50,285 bases of DNA from Gammaproteobacteria bacterium (GTDB lineage Bacteria; Pseudomonadota; Gammaproteobacteria; GCA-2400775), in the NCBI GenBank assembly GCA_013151045.1, contig JAADIY010000004.1:1-50285 (forward strand), given 5' to 3'. The notes below the pieces were generated by a model. The model was given only the letters and a program-made list of their open reading frames with translations. It was not told the origin of the DNA and did no database searches. The stretch's first letter is position 1, and every line of letters begins with the position of its first letter. Below, piece after piece: positions 43,579-50,285 of the stretch. A program made the position numbers and the translations under genes.

Positions 43579-43644
43579 AGCAAGTTGACATTAGCGATTT
43601 TGCCTTGGCAAATCCTTGCTGTAGGCCGCATAAATAGTGGCGGC
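43579..43644. repeat. Two adjacent hairpins after the orphan regulators
   Basis: GATTTTGCC-TT-GGCAAATC (43596-43614) is flanked by AGCAAG (43579-43584) and CTTGCT (43615-43620). GCCGC (43625-43629) and GCGGC (43640-43644) follow. There is no T tract. They may end transcription or stabilise RNA. Confidence 0.35.
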
Positions 43645-43710
43645 TAGCTGTCGATCAATCTAAACAATCTGGTATCATAGTGACATCATAATAAATGTCT
43701 CAATACGCAC

Positions 43711-44214
43711 GTGTCAGTCTATTCCGTCGATAAGCTCATTAGTGAAGCTAGGCAACTCGCCGCCGAGTATCGGCGTACTACGGGTGGTCCTTTGCCTGGT
43801 ATTAGTGGTGAAATTGCACGTCATGACGCGGTACGCTTATTGGATCTCACCTTGGTTGAAAATGGCGTTAGCTATGATGCGACAGGCAATGGTGATCGTG
43901 AAGGTAAGCGCATTCAGATTAAAGGACGTGTTATCCAAGACGATAATCAAAGAGGCCTACGTATCGGTCAAATTAAGGTTGAGCAAGAGTGGGATAGCGT
44001 CGTTTTGGTATTGCTTGATAGTGAATATGAACCGTTTGAAGTCTATGAAGTTGACCGCGACGAAGTTGTAGAGGCTAGTGCAAACTCATCACAAGGCAGA
44101 AGTAAACGTGGTGCGATGACATTAGCGCGCTTCAAAGCGATAGCCAGTCTTGCCTGGACGCGCGAAGATGGTTTAACAAAAGATGGGGTTTGGATCAATG
44201 AAGATAGTGATTAA
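43711..44214 (+). CDS. Conserved protein of unknown function (DUF6998-like)
   Basis: This 167-residue soluble protein starts at GTG. Its conserved core is GPLPGISGEIARHDAVRLLDL, then VSYDATGNGDREGKRIQIKGR and EQEWDSVVLVLLD. I believe it belongs to the family filed as DUF6998, but cannot verify this. The YDA...RIQIKGR pattern, with Asp followed by Gln-x-Lys on a later strand, is reminiscent of PD-(D/E)XK nuclease cores. This is only a suggestion. The gene lies 12 bases before tsaB. Confidence 0.6.
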   Translation: MSVYSVDKLISEARQLAAEYRRTTGGPLPGISGEIARHDAVRLLDLTLVENGVSYDATGNGDREGKRIQIKGRVIQDDNQRGLRIGQIKVEQEWDSVVLVLLDSEYEPFEVYEVDRDEVVEASANSSQGRSKRGAMTLARFKAIASLAWTREDGLTKDGVWINEDSD

Positions 44215-44226
44215 ACCGCGATTATT

Positions 44227-44907
44227 ATGAGCCGTATTCTTGCTATCAATAGCGCTAGTGATTTTTGTTCTGTCACGATTTCAGATACCGATACAGTGAC
44301 TACGACAACACGTTCAGCACCGACTGAGCGCGGTCATGGTGATGCCGTCTTAGCAATGATAGATCAAATACTGCAAGAGACGAATTACGCAAAAACCTCA
44401 ATTGATGCTTTAGCTTTTGCTTGCGGCCCAGGTGCCTTCACCAGTTTACGTATTGGCGCAGGGATTACTCAAGGTTTGGCGGTAGGCATTGATCGACCCG
44501 TTGTGCCAATCTCATCGCTCGCTATGTTGGCGCATGGCGTTTATCGACAGCATCAACGGCAAAGGACGCTTGTCGCTATCGATGCGCGAATGGGGCAAGT
44601 GTATTTTGCTGCTTATGAAACCGCCGTAATAGGCGACAGCCAATTAGTATCTGAGGTGCGCGTATGTGACCCGGTCGAGCTAACATGGTCAAAGGGCGCA
44701 TGGACGACGGTAGGTAATGGTTGGCAAGTCTATGCCGACGAAATACCGCCTGATAGTGCACTGAAATATATAGGGGGCGGTGCAGAGGATAGTGCGATAG
44801 ATGTTGCGTGTCTAGCTGAGAAAATAGTTAAAGAGGGTAAAGCCTTGCCCGCTGAATTTGCCTTGCCTGTTTATGTTCGTGATCGGGTTGTACATCAGGC
44901 CTGTTAG
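44227..44907 (+). CDS. tsaB: tRNA threonylcarbamoyladenosine biosynthesis protein TsaB
   Basis: This 226-residue ASKHA-fold protein is the partner of TsaD in making t6A37 of ANN-reading tRNAs. Typical features are ILAINSASDFCSVTI at the start, GPGAFTSLRIGAGITQGLAVG, and VAIDARMGQVYFAAYE. It lacks the metal-binding site of TsaD, as expected. The length is normal. Confidence 0.95.
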   Translation: MSRILAINSASDFCSVTISDTDTVTTTTRSAPTERGHGDAVLAMIDQILQETNYAKTSIDALAFACGPGAFTSLRIGAGITQGLAVGIDRPVVPISSLAMLAHGVYRQHQRQRTLVAIDARMGQVYFAAYETAVIGDSQLVSEVRVCDPVELTWSKGAWTTVGNGWQVYADEIPPDSALKYIGGGAEDSAIDVACLAEKIVKEGKALPAEFALPVYVRDRVVHQAC

Positions 44908-44923
44908 CTGTCGAATATTAAAT

Positions 44924-45115
44924 TTAGCGTAGTTGCTCTTTTTCTTCCAAACTGATTTGCCGCGCTTCGCTCTCAAGCATGACTGGAATGCCATCACGAA
45001 TAGGGTAAGCTAGAGCGCTGGCTTTGCAGATTAACTCATTTTTACTCTTGTCATAGATAAGGGGTGCCTTACTGACAGGGCAAACCAAAATATCGAGAAG
45101 TTTTTTATCAATCAT
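44924..45115 (-). CDS. Trm112-like zinc ribbon protein (YcaR family)
   Basis: This 63-residue protein begins [19 protein letters not shown] and has [16 protein letters not shown], the signature of the bacterial Trm112/YcaR family. Only one Cys of each expected CxxC pair is clear (CPVS, ICKA), as in many bacterial members that bind no metal. Function in bacteria is uncertain. It faces tsaB convergently. Confidence 0.9.
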   Translation of the reverse strand: MIDKKLLDILVCPVSKAPLIYDKSKNELICKASALAYPIRDGIPVMLESEARQISLEEKEQLR

Positions 45116-45233
45116 TACTACTGTGCCGTTTACTTAATCACTTACGGCAAGATTATACGCTAAAAGTAAAACAATTAGACCCAGAAGCTAGACCGGAAAG
45201 ACAGGGTTTGAAAAACGCGATGTTTATAGTAAA

Positions 45234-45265
45234 ACCGAGAGAACAAAGAGCTGTTCCCTCGGTTA
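45234..45265 (-). terminator. Rho-independent terminator of mscL
   Basis: Read on the minus strand, AACCGAG-G-GAACA pairs with TGTTC-T-CTCGGTT around a short loop, then TTTTA. It lies 17 bases past the mscL stop. Confidence 0.8.
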
Positions 45266-45281
45266 ATAACAAGATTACTAA

Positions 45282-45701
45282 TTATTTTTTCAATGAATCG
45301 CGAATTTCTTGTAGCAATAATACTTCGTCGTTAGGTTTTGCGGGTTCTGCAGGAGCTTCTTCTTCCTTCTTCTTCAGTGAATTCATGGCTTTAATGACCA
45401 TAAAAATAGCAAAAGCAATAATAATGAAGTCGAGCATCGTTTGAATAAAGTTACCATAGTTAATGGTAGGGGCGCCTGCTTCCTGGGCTAGCGCTAGAGA
45501 TTCATAACCCGTGTCGCTTAAGTTAATGAATAGCTGGGTAAAATCAACGCCACCTAATAATTTACCGATAGGAGGCATTAAAATATCACTAACGAACGAG
45601 CTGACAATTTTACCGAAAGCGCCACCGATAACGATACCGACAGCCATATCCATCACATTGCCGCGCATTGCAAAATCCTTGAACTCTGACATCATACTCA
45701 T
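45282..45701 (-). CDS. mscL: Large-conductance mechanosensitive channel MscL
   Basis: This 139-residue channel has the N-terminal helix [29 protein letters not shown] (pore-lining TM1), [14 protein letters not shown], a periplasmic loop, TM2 ([23 protein letters not shown]) and a charged C-terminal bundle. It releases solutes upon hypo-osmotic shock. The start follows GGAG by 9 bases. It has its own terminator. Confidence 0.97.
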   Translation of the reverse strand: MSMMSEFKDFAMRGNVMDMAVGIVIGGAFGKIVSSFVSDILMPPIGKLLGGVDFTQLFINLSDTGYESLALAQEAGAPTINYGNFIQTMLDFIIIAFAIFMVIKAMNSLKKKEEEAPAEPAKPNDEVLLLQEIRDSLKK

Positions 45702-45943
45702 CGTCTTACTCTCCTATATATTTTTTTGATTAGTTTTTTTGTTATTAAGATGGAGCCTTCCCCCACTACGTGATTGCATCAGTGTCATTGACGCTTAGCA
45801 ATAGACTCATTGTGATTTATTCACTGGGTGATCATATAATTAGTTTGCAGGCAAAACAACGACAACATAATAACCTTGTTATTATAAAGGTTAATAACCC
45901 ATTATAAGTGCATCAATAAAACACCTATGAAATTGAATCAATT

Positions 45944-46684
45944 ATGAGCATCCCCTTAAAACTGATACATATTACAGATTTACACTTAGGTGATAAGGCA
46001 GGAGACCAGCTCTCAAATATTGATTGTGATGAATCGCTTAAACACGTTATGAATTTGTTTAAAGAGGACACATACGATGCCTTATTAATTACCGGTGATA
46101 TTGCAGCCAACGGTGCGCGCGAAGCCTATCAACGCTTGCAGCATATTCTTCCTGATATAGAGGCACCCATTTATCTGCTACCAGGCAATCACGATAATCT
46201 TGCAGCCATGCAGCAAGTGTTTGGCCAGCTAGAAAAAAATAATGTACTCGGTGATTGGCAAATCATCTTATTAGACTCCAATGAAGACAATAGGTATTTT
46301 GGTCAATTGTCGAGCGATGAACTCAATTTTTTAGAGCAAAGTCTGCAAAAGGAGAGAGATAAACATAGCCTAATCGCATTGCACCACCCGCCAGTAGATA
46401 TTGGTAGCCAATGGATGGATGCCATGCAGTTGAAGAATAAAAACGAATTTTTCGCTATCATAGAGTCTTATAGCTCGCCCCAAGCCATAATATGGGGGCA
46501 TACCCATCAGGAATTTGACCAACAGCGTAAAGGTGTGCGTCTACTATCATCGCCATCAACTTGCAGCCAGTTTTTACCGCGTAGTGACCAACATCAAAAG
46601 GACACGCTAGGCCCAGGTTATCGTTGGTTAGAACTGCATGCTGATGGGCGAATTAAAACAGGTGTTATTCGCGTCAGCGAATAA
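45944..46684 (+). CDS. cpdA: 3',5'-cyclic AMP phosphodiesterase CpdA
   Basis: This 246-residue calcineurin-like phosphoesterase has the metal-binding motifs in order: DLHLG, GDIAANG, GNHDN, LHHPPVDIG and GHTHQEF. The C-terminus SPSTCSQFLP and PGYRWLELHADG match CpdA. CpdA hydrolyses cAMP and so tunes CRP/Vfr-type control. The 240-base gap to mscL is divergent and contains AT-rich overlapping inverted repeats near 45871-45893 but no clear promoter. Confidence 0.92.
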   Translation: MSIPLKLIHITDLHLGDKAGDQLSNIDCDESLKHVMNLFKEDTYDALLITGDIAANGAREAYQRLQHILPDIEAPIYLLPGNHDNLAAMQQVFGQLEKNNVLGDWQIILLDSNEDNRYFGQLSSDELNFLEQSLQKERDKHSLIALHHPPVDIGSQWMDAMQLKNKNEFFAIIESYSSPQAIIWGHTHQEFDQQRKGVRLLSSPSTCSQFLPRSDQHQKDTLGPGYRWLELHADGRIKTGVIRVSE

Positions 46685-46709
46685 GTACGCTATATTGGAG
46701 AACGATTTG

Positions 46710-47138
46710 TTGAAGTATCAAAGTAAATATTTGTTAACGAGTTTGGCCTTATTGACTGTTGTCAGTAGCAATACGCAAGCGGTTGAATTCGAAGCTGGCG
46801 AATGGGAAACAGAAGTACGTATCGAATTTAATGGCGCTATATTTCCGGTGCCATTTTTTACTGAAAAATGTCTTAGTCCAGAAGATCCTATACCCAATAC
46901 TACGGCCAATAATAGCAATTGCAATATTAGTGATGTTAAAGACAGTGACAATAAGCTCGATTGGACGCTGCATTGCGATGATGAAAAAGGAACGCTTCAT
47001 GGAGTTGGTGGTATCACCTTCGAAAACGAAGGGTTTACCGGCGTCATGGAAATGGAAATACGTGATGACGAAGGCGAACTAGAAAATAAGCATCGCTACC
47101 ACATGAGTGGAGTGCGCCGCGGGCCTTGCAAAGAATAG
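46710..47138 (+). CDS. DUF3617-type secreted protein
   Basis: This protein of about 142 residues has a signal peptide (YLLTSLALLTVVSSNTQA) and the pattern of DUF3617: FEAGEWETEVRIEF, CLSPEDPIP, NCNISDVKDSDNKLDWTLHC, GTLHGVGGITFENEGFTGVMEM, and a final GVRRGPC. The two TTG codons at 46707 and 46710 follow GGAG. I use the second. An in-frame extension to 46638 would overlap cpdA and lose the signal peptide. Function is unknown. The product is probably periplasmic. Confidence 0.8.
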   Translation: MKYQSKYLLTSLALLTVVSSNTQAVEFEAGEWETEVRIEFNGAIFPVPFFTEKCLSPEDPIPNTTANNSNCNISDVKDSDNKLDWTLHCDDEKGTLHGVGGITFENEGFTGVMEMEIRDDEGELENKHRYHMSGVRRGPCKE

Positions 47139-47192
47139 CAGCATAAGCCATTATTTTTCTATTAAAGACAGTCGCGAGAATAAAGCAAGAAC

Positions 47193-47822
47193 ATGACTGA
47201 AGTGAGCCATCAAATTATCGCTGTAGTAGTAGGGTGGCTAGCCTATTTTGTTATTCATTCGCTGACAGCATCGACACAATTCAAAGACGCCAGTGCTCAG
47301 CGCTTAGGCCTTGGCTCAGCTCGATACCGCCTACTTTACGTTGTTGTATCAACGGTATTGCTATTGCCGCTGGCCTATCTTATAGGGTCAGATAGCACGC
47401 CTATGCTTTGGCAACACGCTGGCGTAGTAAAAATCATTTTAAACGTCATCTCTTTATTGGCAATTGTTGGCTTTGTTATCGTAGCTCGTAGTTACAATAT
47501 GATCAGCTTTTTAGGCCTAAAAACACAAGAAGTACCACACGAATTTAAAATTTCATGGCTGCATCGCTATGTCCGTCATCCATGGTATTTTTTTGGCTTA
47601 ATAATCATCTGGACACGTGATATGAGTCTGCTGTGGTTGATCAGTTGTATTTGTATTACGGTATATCTCATTGTAGGCTCATGGCTAGAAGAGAAAAAAC
47701 TCGTCACAGAGTTTGGTGAAGTCTATCGTTATTATCAAAAGCAAGTGCCAGGCCTATTGATGATTCCAGGTCGCTATATCAGCGATAACGATCTTCAAGA
47801 AATAGAGCGACTCAAGGCCTAG
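47193..47822 (+). CDS. Membrane protein related to isoprenylcysteine methyltransferases / NnrU
   Basis: This 209-residue protein has about five membrane helices. The C-terminal part has the ICMT/phospholipid methyltransferase pattern: WLHRYVRHPWYFFGLIIIW, then LEEKKLVTEFGEVYRYYQKQVPGLL. These carry the SAM-binding His-Pro and Glu residues. The N-terminal helices resemble NnrU-type proteins. The substrate is unknown. Confidence 0.8.
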   Translation: MTEVSHQIIAVVVGWLAYFVIHSLTASTQFKDASAQRLGLGSARYRLLYVVVSTVLLLPLAYLIGSDSTPMLWQHAGVVKIILNVISLLAIVGFVIVARSYNMISFLGLKTQEVPHEFKISWLHRYVRHPWYFFGLIIIWTRDMSLLWLISCICITVYLIVGSWLEEKKLVTEFGEVYRYYQKQVPGLLMIPGRYISDNDLQEIERLKA

Positions 47823-47860
47823 TAAATCATCATTCAAAGAATTAGCAGGAAGAGAGCATC

Positions 47861-48205
47861 ATGACAGAATGTTTGTTTTGTAAACTAATCAGCGGTGATA
47901 TTCCAGCAAATATCGTATACCAAGATGATGAAGTATTTGCTTTTCGCGATATTAGCCCGCAAGCGCCAACACATATCCTCGTAATACCCAAACAACATAT
48001 CGCCACGATTAACGACGCCGATGAATCACATCAAGCGCTATTAGGTAAGCTTATTTTAACCGCACAAACACTCGCTAAAGAACAAGGCTTGGCTGATGAC
48101 GGTTATCGACTGGTTATGAACTGTAATCAAGATGGTGGGCAAATGGTTTATCATATTCACTTGCACTTGCTAGCAGGTCGAGCCTTAAGTTGGCCGCCAG
48201 GTTAA
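47861..48205 (+). CDS. HIT family nucleotide-binding protein (HinT-like)
   Basis: This 114-residue protein has CLFCKLISGDIPANIVYQDD, HILVIPKQHIATIND, and the active-site triad HIHLHLL near the C-terminus. HinT enzymes hydrolyse aminoacyl- and other phosphoramidates of AMP. The length is typical. It lies 38 bases after the methyltransferase-like gene. Confidence 0.93.
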   Translation: MTECLFCKLISGDIPANIVYQDDEVFAFRDISPQAPTHILVIPKQHIATINDADESHQALLGKLILTAQTLAKEQGLADDGYRLVMNCNQDGGQMVYHIHLHLLAGRALSWPPG

Positions 48206-48249
48206 GCATTATTCATTGAGCACTATTTATATAGTGTGTTGGAATTAGC

Positions 48250-48726
48250 ATGAAACAAGATCAAAAAATTGCATTAGCACAATTAATTAGACGTCAACGT
48301 TGGGCGGGCTTAGCAACGGTCAGTGTCGATGGTGAACCTTTAGCCGCGATGGTGGCATATGCTTTTGCAGAAGACTTCACAGCCTTTTATATTCATATCA
48401 GCACATTGTCACAACACACAAAGCAGATGCTTGAGCGACCTAAAATTTCCTTGGTTATTGCCGAGCCTGATAAAGGAGCGGGTGATCCACAAACCTTACC
48501 GAGAGCCAGTATCAGTGGTGATGTAGAAGTGATTGAGCGCGATAGTGCATCGTATGCGAGTATTAAAAATACCTATTTAGAGCGCTTACCTGCATCAGAA
48601 CAATTATTTGGTTTTGGCGATTTTGTCTTGTTTCAGTTGAATCCGCAGTCTTTACGGTTTGTTGGGGGATTTGCGCAGGCGCATAGTGGGACTAGAGTGA
48701 CGTTGTTGGAATGTGCCAAACTATAG
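48250..48726 (+). CDS. Pyridoxamine 5'-phosphate oxidase-fold protein
   Basis: This 158-residue split-barrel flavin/heme-type protein has RQRWAGLATVSVDGEPLAAMV, YIHISTLSQHTKQMLERPKISLVIAEP, and LQLNPQSLRFVGGFAQAH-like C-terminal residues typical of HugZ/PPOX family proteins without the extra DUF2470 domain. The cofactor is not determined. It is the last intact gene before the IS-remnant region. Confidence 0.88.
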   Translation: MKQDQKIALAQLIRRQRWAGLATVSVDGEPLAAMVAYAFAEDFTAFYIHISTLSQHTKQMLERPKISLVIAEPDKGAGDPQTLPRASISGDVEVIERDSASYASIKNTYLERLPASEQLFGFGDFVLFQLNPQSLRFVGGFAQAHSGTRVTLLECAKL

Positions 48727-48827
48727 GGTTCGCCCTTATTTGGCGAGTTATTTTTGCGATCAAAAATACCCTAAAAAACCGACTTCCACACAGCCGCCGC
48801 CTTCCAGGCGTAACCTCGATGTTCTAC

Positions 48828-48888
48828 CCACTACGCGGAGTTGCGGAACTCGGGCAGGTGATCTCCCCCGAATTGAGTAGTGTAGTGG
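48828..48888. repeat. Large imperfect hairpin
   Basis: CCACTAC (48828-48834) and GTAGTGG (48882-48888) are perfectly complementary. Between them AACTCGGG (48847-48854) pairs with CCCGAATT (48867-48874) with one mismatch. It abuts the IS3 remnant and may be a transposable-element end or a dispersed palindromic repeat. Confidence 0.35.
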
Positions 48889-48899
48889 CATAGTGAATT

Positions 48900-49165
48900 T
48901 GGCCACCTAACTAGAGGTGATAGTATCATCTTGATCAAAGATAGGTGGCACGATAATAAAACGAATACGTCCGACTTTCAGCCCGGAATTTAAATTAGAA
49001 GCGGCAACTGGTACTTGGCCAAAGTTGCTCCATTCGTGAAGCGGCAAGTGCCATGAATGTGGGTAAATCCACGATGGATAGACGGCTACGGCAACTTAAA
49101 AGTGAGCGCAATGGTACCGCGGTCATTCTCATGCCATAACGCCAGAGCAGCGAAAAACACTACAA
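48900..49165 (+). mobile_element. Decayed IS3-family OrfA remnant
   Basis: From 48956 the frame reads KRIRPTFSPEFKLEAA. After a short deletion near 49007 it continues LVLGQSCSIREAASAMNVGK, STMDRRLRQLKSERNG, then shifts again to AITPEQRKT. This is the helix-turn-helix N-terminus of an IS3-family OrfA. The start codon has become ATA and there are two frameshifts. The inverted pair GGCCACCTA (48901-48909) and TAGGTGGC (about 48942-48949) lies just upstream. No OrfB follows. Confidence 0.7.
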
Positions 49166-49182
49166 TCGTTTTTTTCATTTCT

Positions 49183-49247
49183 TGGACTCTCAATTATTGG
49201 TTTGCTTAATAAACAACCAGTTTCTGCTTTAGGGTGAGGAGAGTCCA
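49183..49247. mobile_element. 65-base element with TGGACTCTC...GAGAGTCCA ends
   Basis: Perfect 9-bp inverted ends, TGGACTCTC (49183-49191) and GAGAGTCCA (49239-49247), enclose 47 bases. TG...CA ends are typical of IS3-type elements. It may be a collapsed insertion sequence whose interior was deleted, or a small non-autonomous element. Confidence 0.4.
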
Positions 49248-49292
49248 ATTACCCCTCCCTGGCGATCAGCGAATGAGAGACCCAGGAAAACA

Positions 49293-49440
49293 TTAGACTA
49301 CCAGACGCCAAGTGAAGTATTGTTTGAGCGTGTTGCAATGACTCATTGAGCTCACAGCGGCTTTTTTTAGAATTGTATTCTCCTTTTTGAGTTGATCATT
49401 CTCTCGTTTGAGTTTTACGAGCTCATCATCCTACCCAGAA
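49293..49440 (-). mobile_element. Second IS3-family OrfA C-terminal remnant
   Basis: On the minus strand the frame reads DDELVKLKRENDQLKKENTILKK, the leucine-zipper end of an IS3-family OrfA. It is followed by a run of seven A and a G, the kind of slippery site at which these elements shift by -1 to make OrfAB. A stop interrupts the frame just upstream, and no OrfB is present. It is opposite in strand to the remnant at 48900, so at least two elements decayed here. Confidence 0.55.
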
Positions 49441-49460
49441 CGCAGACCCTTACCTGTATT

Positions 49461-49824
49461 GTCACAGCTATATTAAATTATGTAAACATTCAGTAACTCA
49501 ATGTTTTAAATGTATATTTTTATTTTATTTAATATTAAGCTTGAATTCATCTATAACGTTGGTCTAGTATCTCTGCAAATTACATATGAGTTAAAGAATA
49601 AACAATTATTATAATGAATTCCTTGAGATAAGGGCTTCAATTTATTGATTTTTAACAATAAATTTTTTTATTTTTTTCTATTTAGAATAAAAAATTTTGA
49701 GATGGATTTTTATAAACAATAAAAATGGATCAGTGATGTAGCGATTGGATCGCTAGCTATTCCACTGTTGAATTGGAAGAACAAAGGAAATTTATGCTGG
49801 ATGCATTAAGGGAGAATAGAGGCA
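49461..49824. other. AT-rich intergenic region
   Basis: About 360 bases, strongly AT-rich, with many A and T runs (for example 49640-49730). I see no gene, RNA gene or clear promoter. It separates the IS remnants from the secreted protein gene. Confidence 0.6.
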
Positions 49825-50285
49825 ATGGATGGCGTATTCGCTAGATTAATCTGTTTCCTATTCGTTTTGTCGATACCTCAGTTTGTCTACGCAGCTGGAG
49901 TTGATATTCGCGTTGACGGCGTTCTTAATGGGGGCGCTGATACAATTTCGTATTCTGCTTCTGTTGGTAATTGTTCAAATTTACTTTCTATAGAAGCTGG
50001 TTCTATCGGTGACTTGCAGTCATTTACTAATGAGCTCGTAACGCTCGATCCGTCCTTCCCTAATACTTGTTTTATTAATTTTTCGTTGTCGGGTGCCGGT
50101 AGATTAACTCCCACACTGGAACTATTGTTTAATGACGATGAGCCTGTTGAGGTGTTTAGTGAGACTTACTCAGAAGAATCGATTTCACCTGATTTGTCTT
50201 TCGGCACTGTTTCAATCGTTGAAGACTCGGGTCGCCAATATCTGACCGTTGCTGTTAACGCATCAGATAATCAGGATATTTCCTT
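49825..50285 (+). CDS. Secreted protein, 3'-partial
   Basis: An ATG at 49825, after AGAGG, opens a frame that runs to the window edge (153 codons seen). The product starts with a signal peptide, RLICFLFVLSIPQFVYA, with likely cleavage before AGVDIRVDG. The mature part is rich in Ser, Asp, Leu and Val with two Cys (GNCSNL, NTCFIN). It has a [14 protein letters not shown] pattern that suggests an extracellular domain. No family is recognised from this part. Confidence 0.6.
   Translation, partial: MDGVFARLICFLFVLSIPQFVYAAGVDIRVDGVLNGGADTISYSASVGNCSNLLSIEAGSIGDLQSFTNELVTLDPSFPNTCFINFSLSGAGRLTPTLELLFNDDEPVEVFSETYSEESISPDLSFGTVSIVEDSGRQYLTVAVNASDNQDIS

Noticed and set aside
46638-46709. Longer start of the DUF3617-type gene
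   Set aside because: It would overlap cpdA and hide the signal peptide; GGAG at 46697-46700 points to the TTG codons after it.
48711-48893. 60-residue frame after the PPOX-fold gene
   Set aside because: It overlaps the previous stop, includes the hairpin at 48828-48888 and has no ribosome binding site or family pattern.
1-50285. tRNA, rRNA or CRISPR arrays
   Set aside because: No cloverleaf-like segments, rRNA-like stretches or regularly spaced repeats were seen on either strand.

Overview
The window reads as about 39 kb of one polar-flagellum and chemotaxis locus, followed by about 11 kb of housekeeping and accessory genes, from a gammaproteobacterium. The evidence is the combination of a FleQ / FleS / FleR regulatory cascade, FlhF-FlhG number and placement control, a ParC/ParP/CheW/DUF2802 polar chemotaxis tail and a MotC/MotD-type stator. 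This gene order is the one known from Pseudomonas, Shewanella, Vibrio and related bacteria. I cannot name the genus. Base composition is moderate to AT-leaning, and GTG and TTG starts are common.

Layout. (1) 1-2565: the end of a very large multi-domain glycosyltransferase of the kind that decorates flagellin, broken by a one-base frameshift. (2) 2678-8319: late and filament genes, in the order flagellin 1, flaG, flagellin 2, fliD, fliS, a FliT-like gene and a PilZ-like gene. Both flagellins have near-consensus sigma-28 promoters and share a structured mRNA leader. (3) 8348-12515: the regulators fleQ (sigma-70 promoter with a FleQ-box-like palindrome on its -35) and fleSR (sigma-54 promoter). 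(4) 12555-19448: fliEFGHIJK, closed by a strong terminator. (5) 19590-29540: fliLMNOPQR-flhBA-flhF-flhG, led by a FleQ-box-like palindrome and a sigma-54 promoter. (6) 29537-39108: fliA, cheY, cheZ, cheA, cheB, motC, motD, parC, parP, cheW, a 54-residue gene and a DUF2802 gene. No cheR, methyl-accepting chemoreceptor, flgM or rod/hook (flg) genes are in the window, so these must lie elsewhere.

(7) 39121-41648, minus strand: a response regulator with a degenerate GGDEF and an intact-looking EAL domain, then decayed remnants of a small FlhB C-terminal paralogue and of an upstream partner. (8) 41738-45701: a GYF/pentapeptide membrane protein, two tandem orphan receiver proteins, a conserved protein of unknown function, tsaB, a Trm112-like zinc protein and mscL. 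(9) 45944-48726: cpdA, a DUF3617-type secreted protein, a membrane methyltransferase-like protein, a HIT protein and a flavin/PPOX-fold protein. (10) 48727-49460: decayed IS3-family insertion sequence remnants. (11) 49460-50285: an AT-rich stretch, then the start of a secreted protein cut by the window edge.

How it works together. The sequence fits the usual hierarchy. FleQ with sigma-54 drives the basal body/export genes and fleSR. FliA (sigma-28) then drives the flagellins. FlhF/FlhG place and count the flagellum, and ParC/ParP hold the chemotaxis array at the pole. The most interesting extra signals are: (a) a two-hairpin leader with a compensatory base-pair change shared by both flagellin mRNAs; (b) a short FliM/CheZ-like CheY-docking motif that recurs in the FliN N-terminus and twice in the CheA linker; (c) FleQ-box-like palindromes at fleQ and fliL; (d) dead remnants of the second FlhB-like gene.
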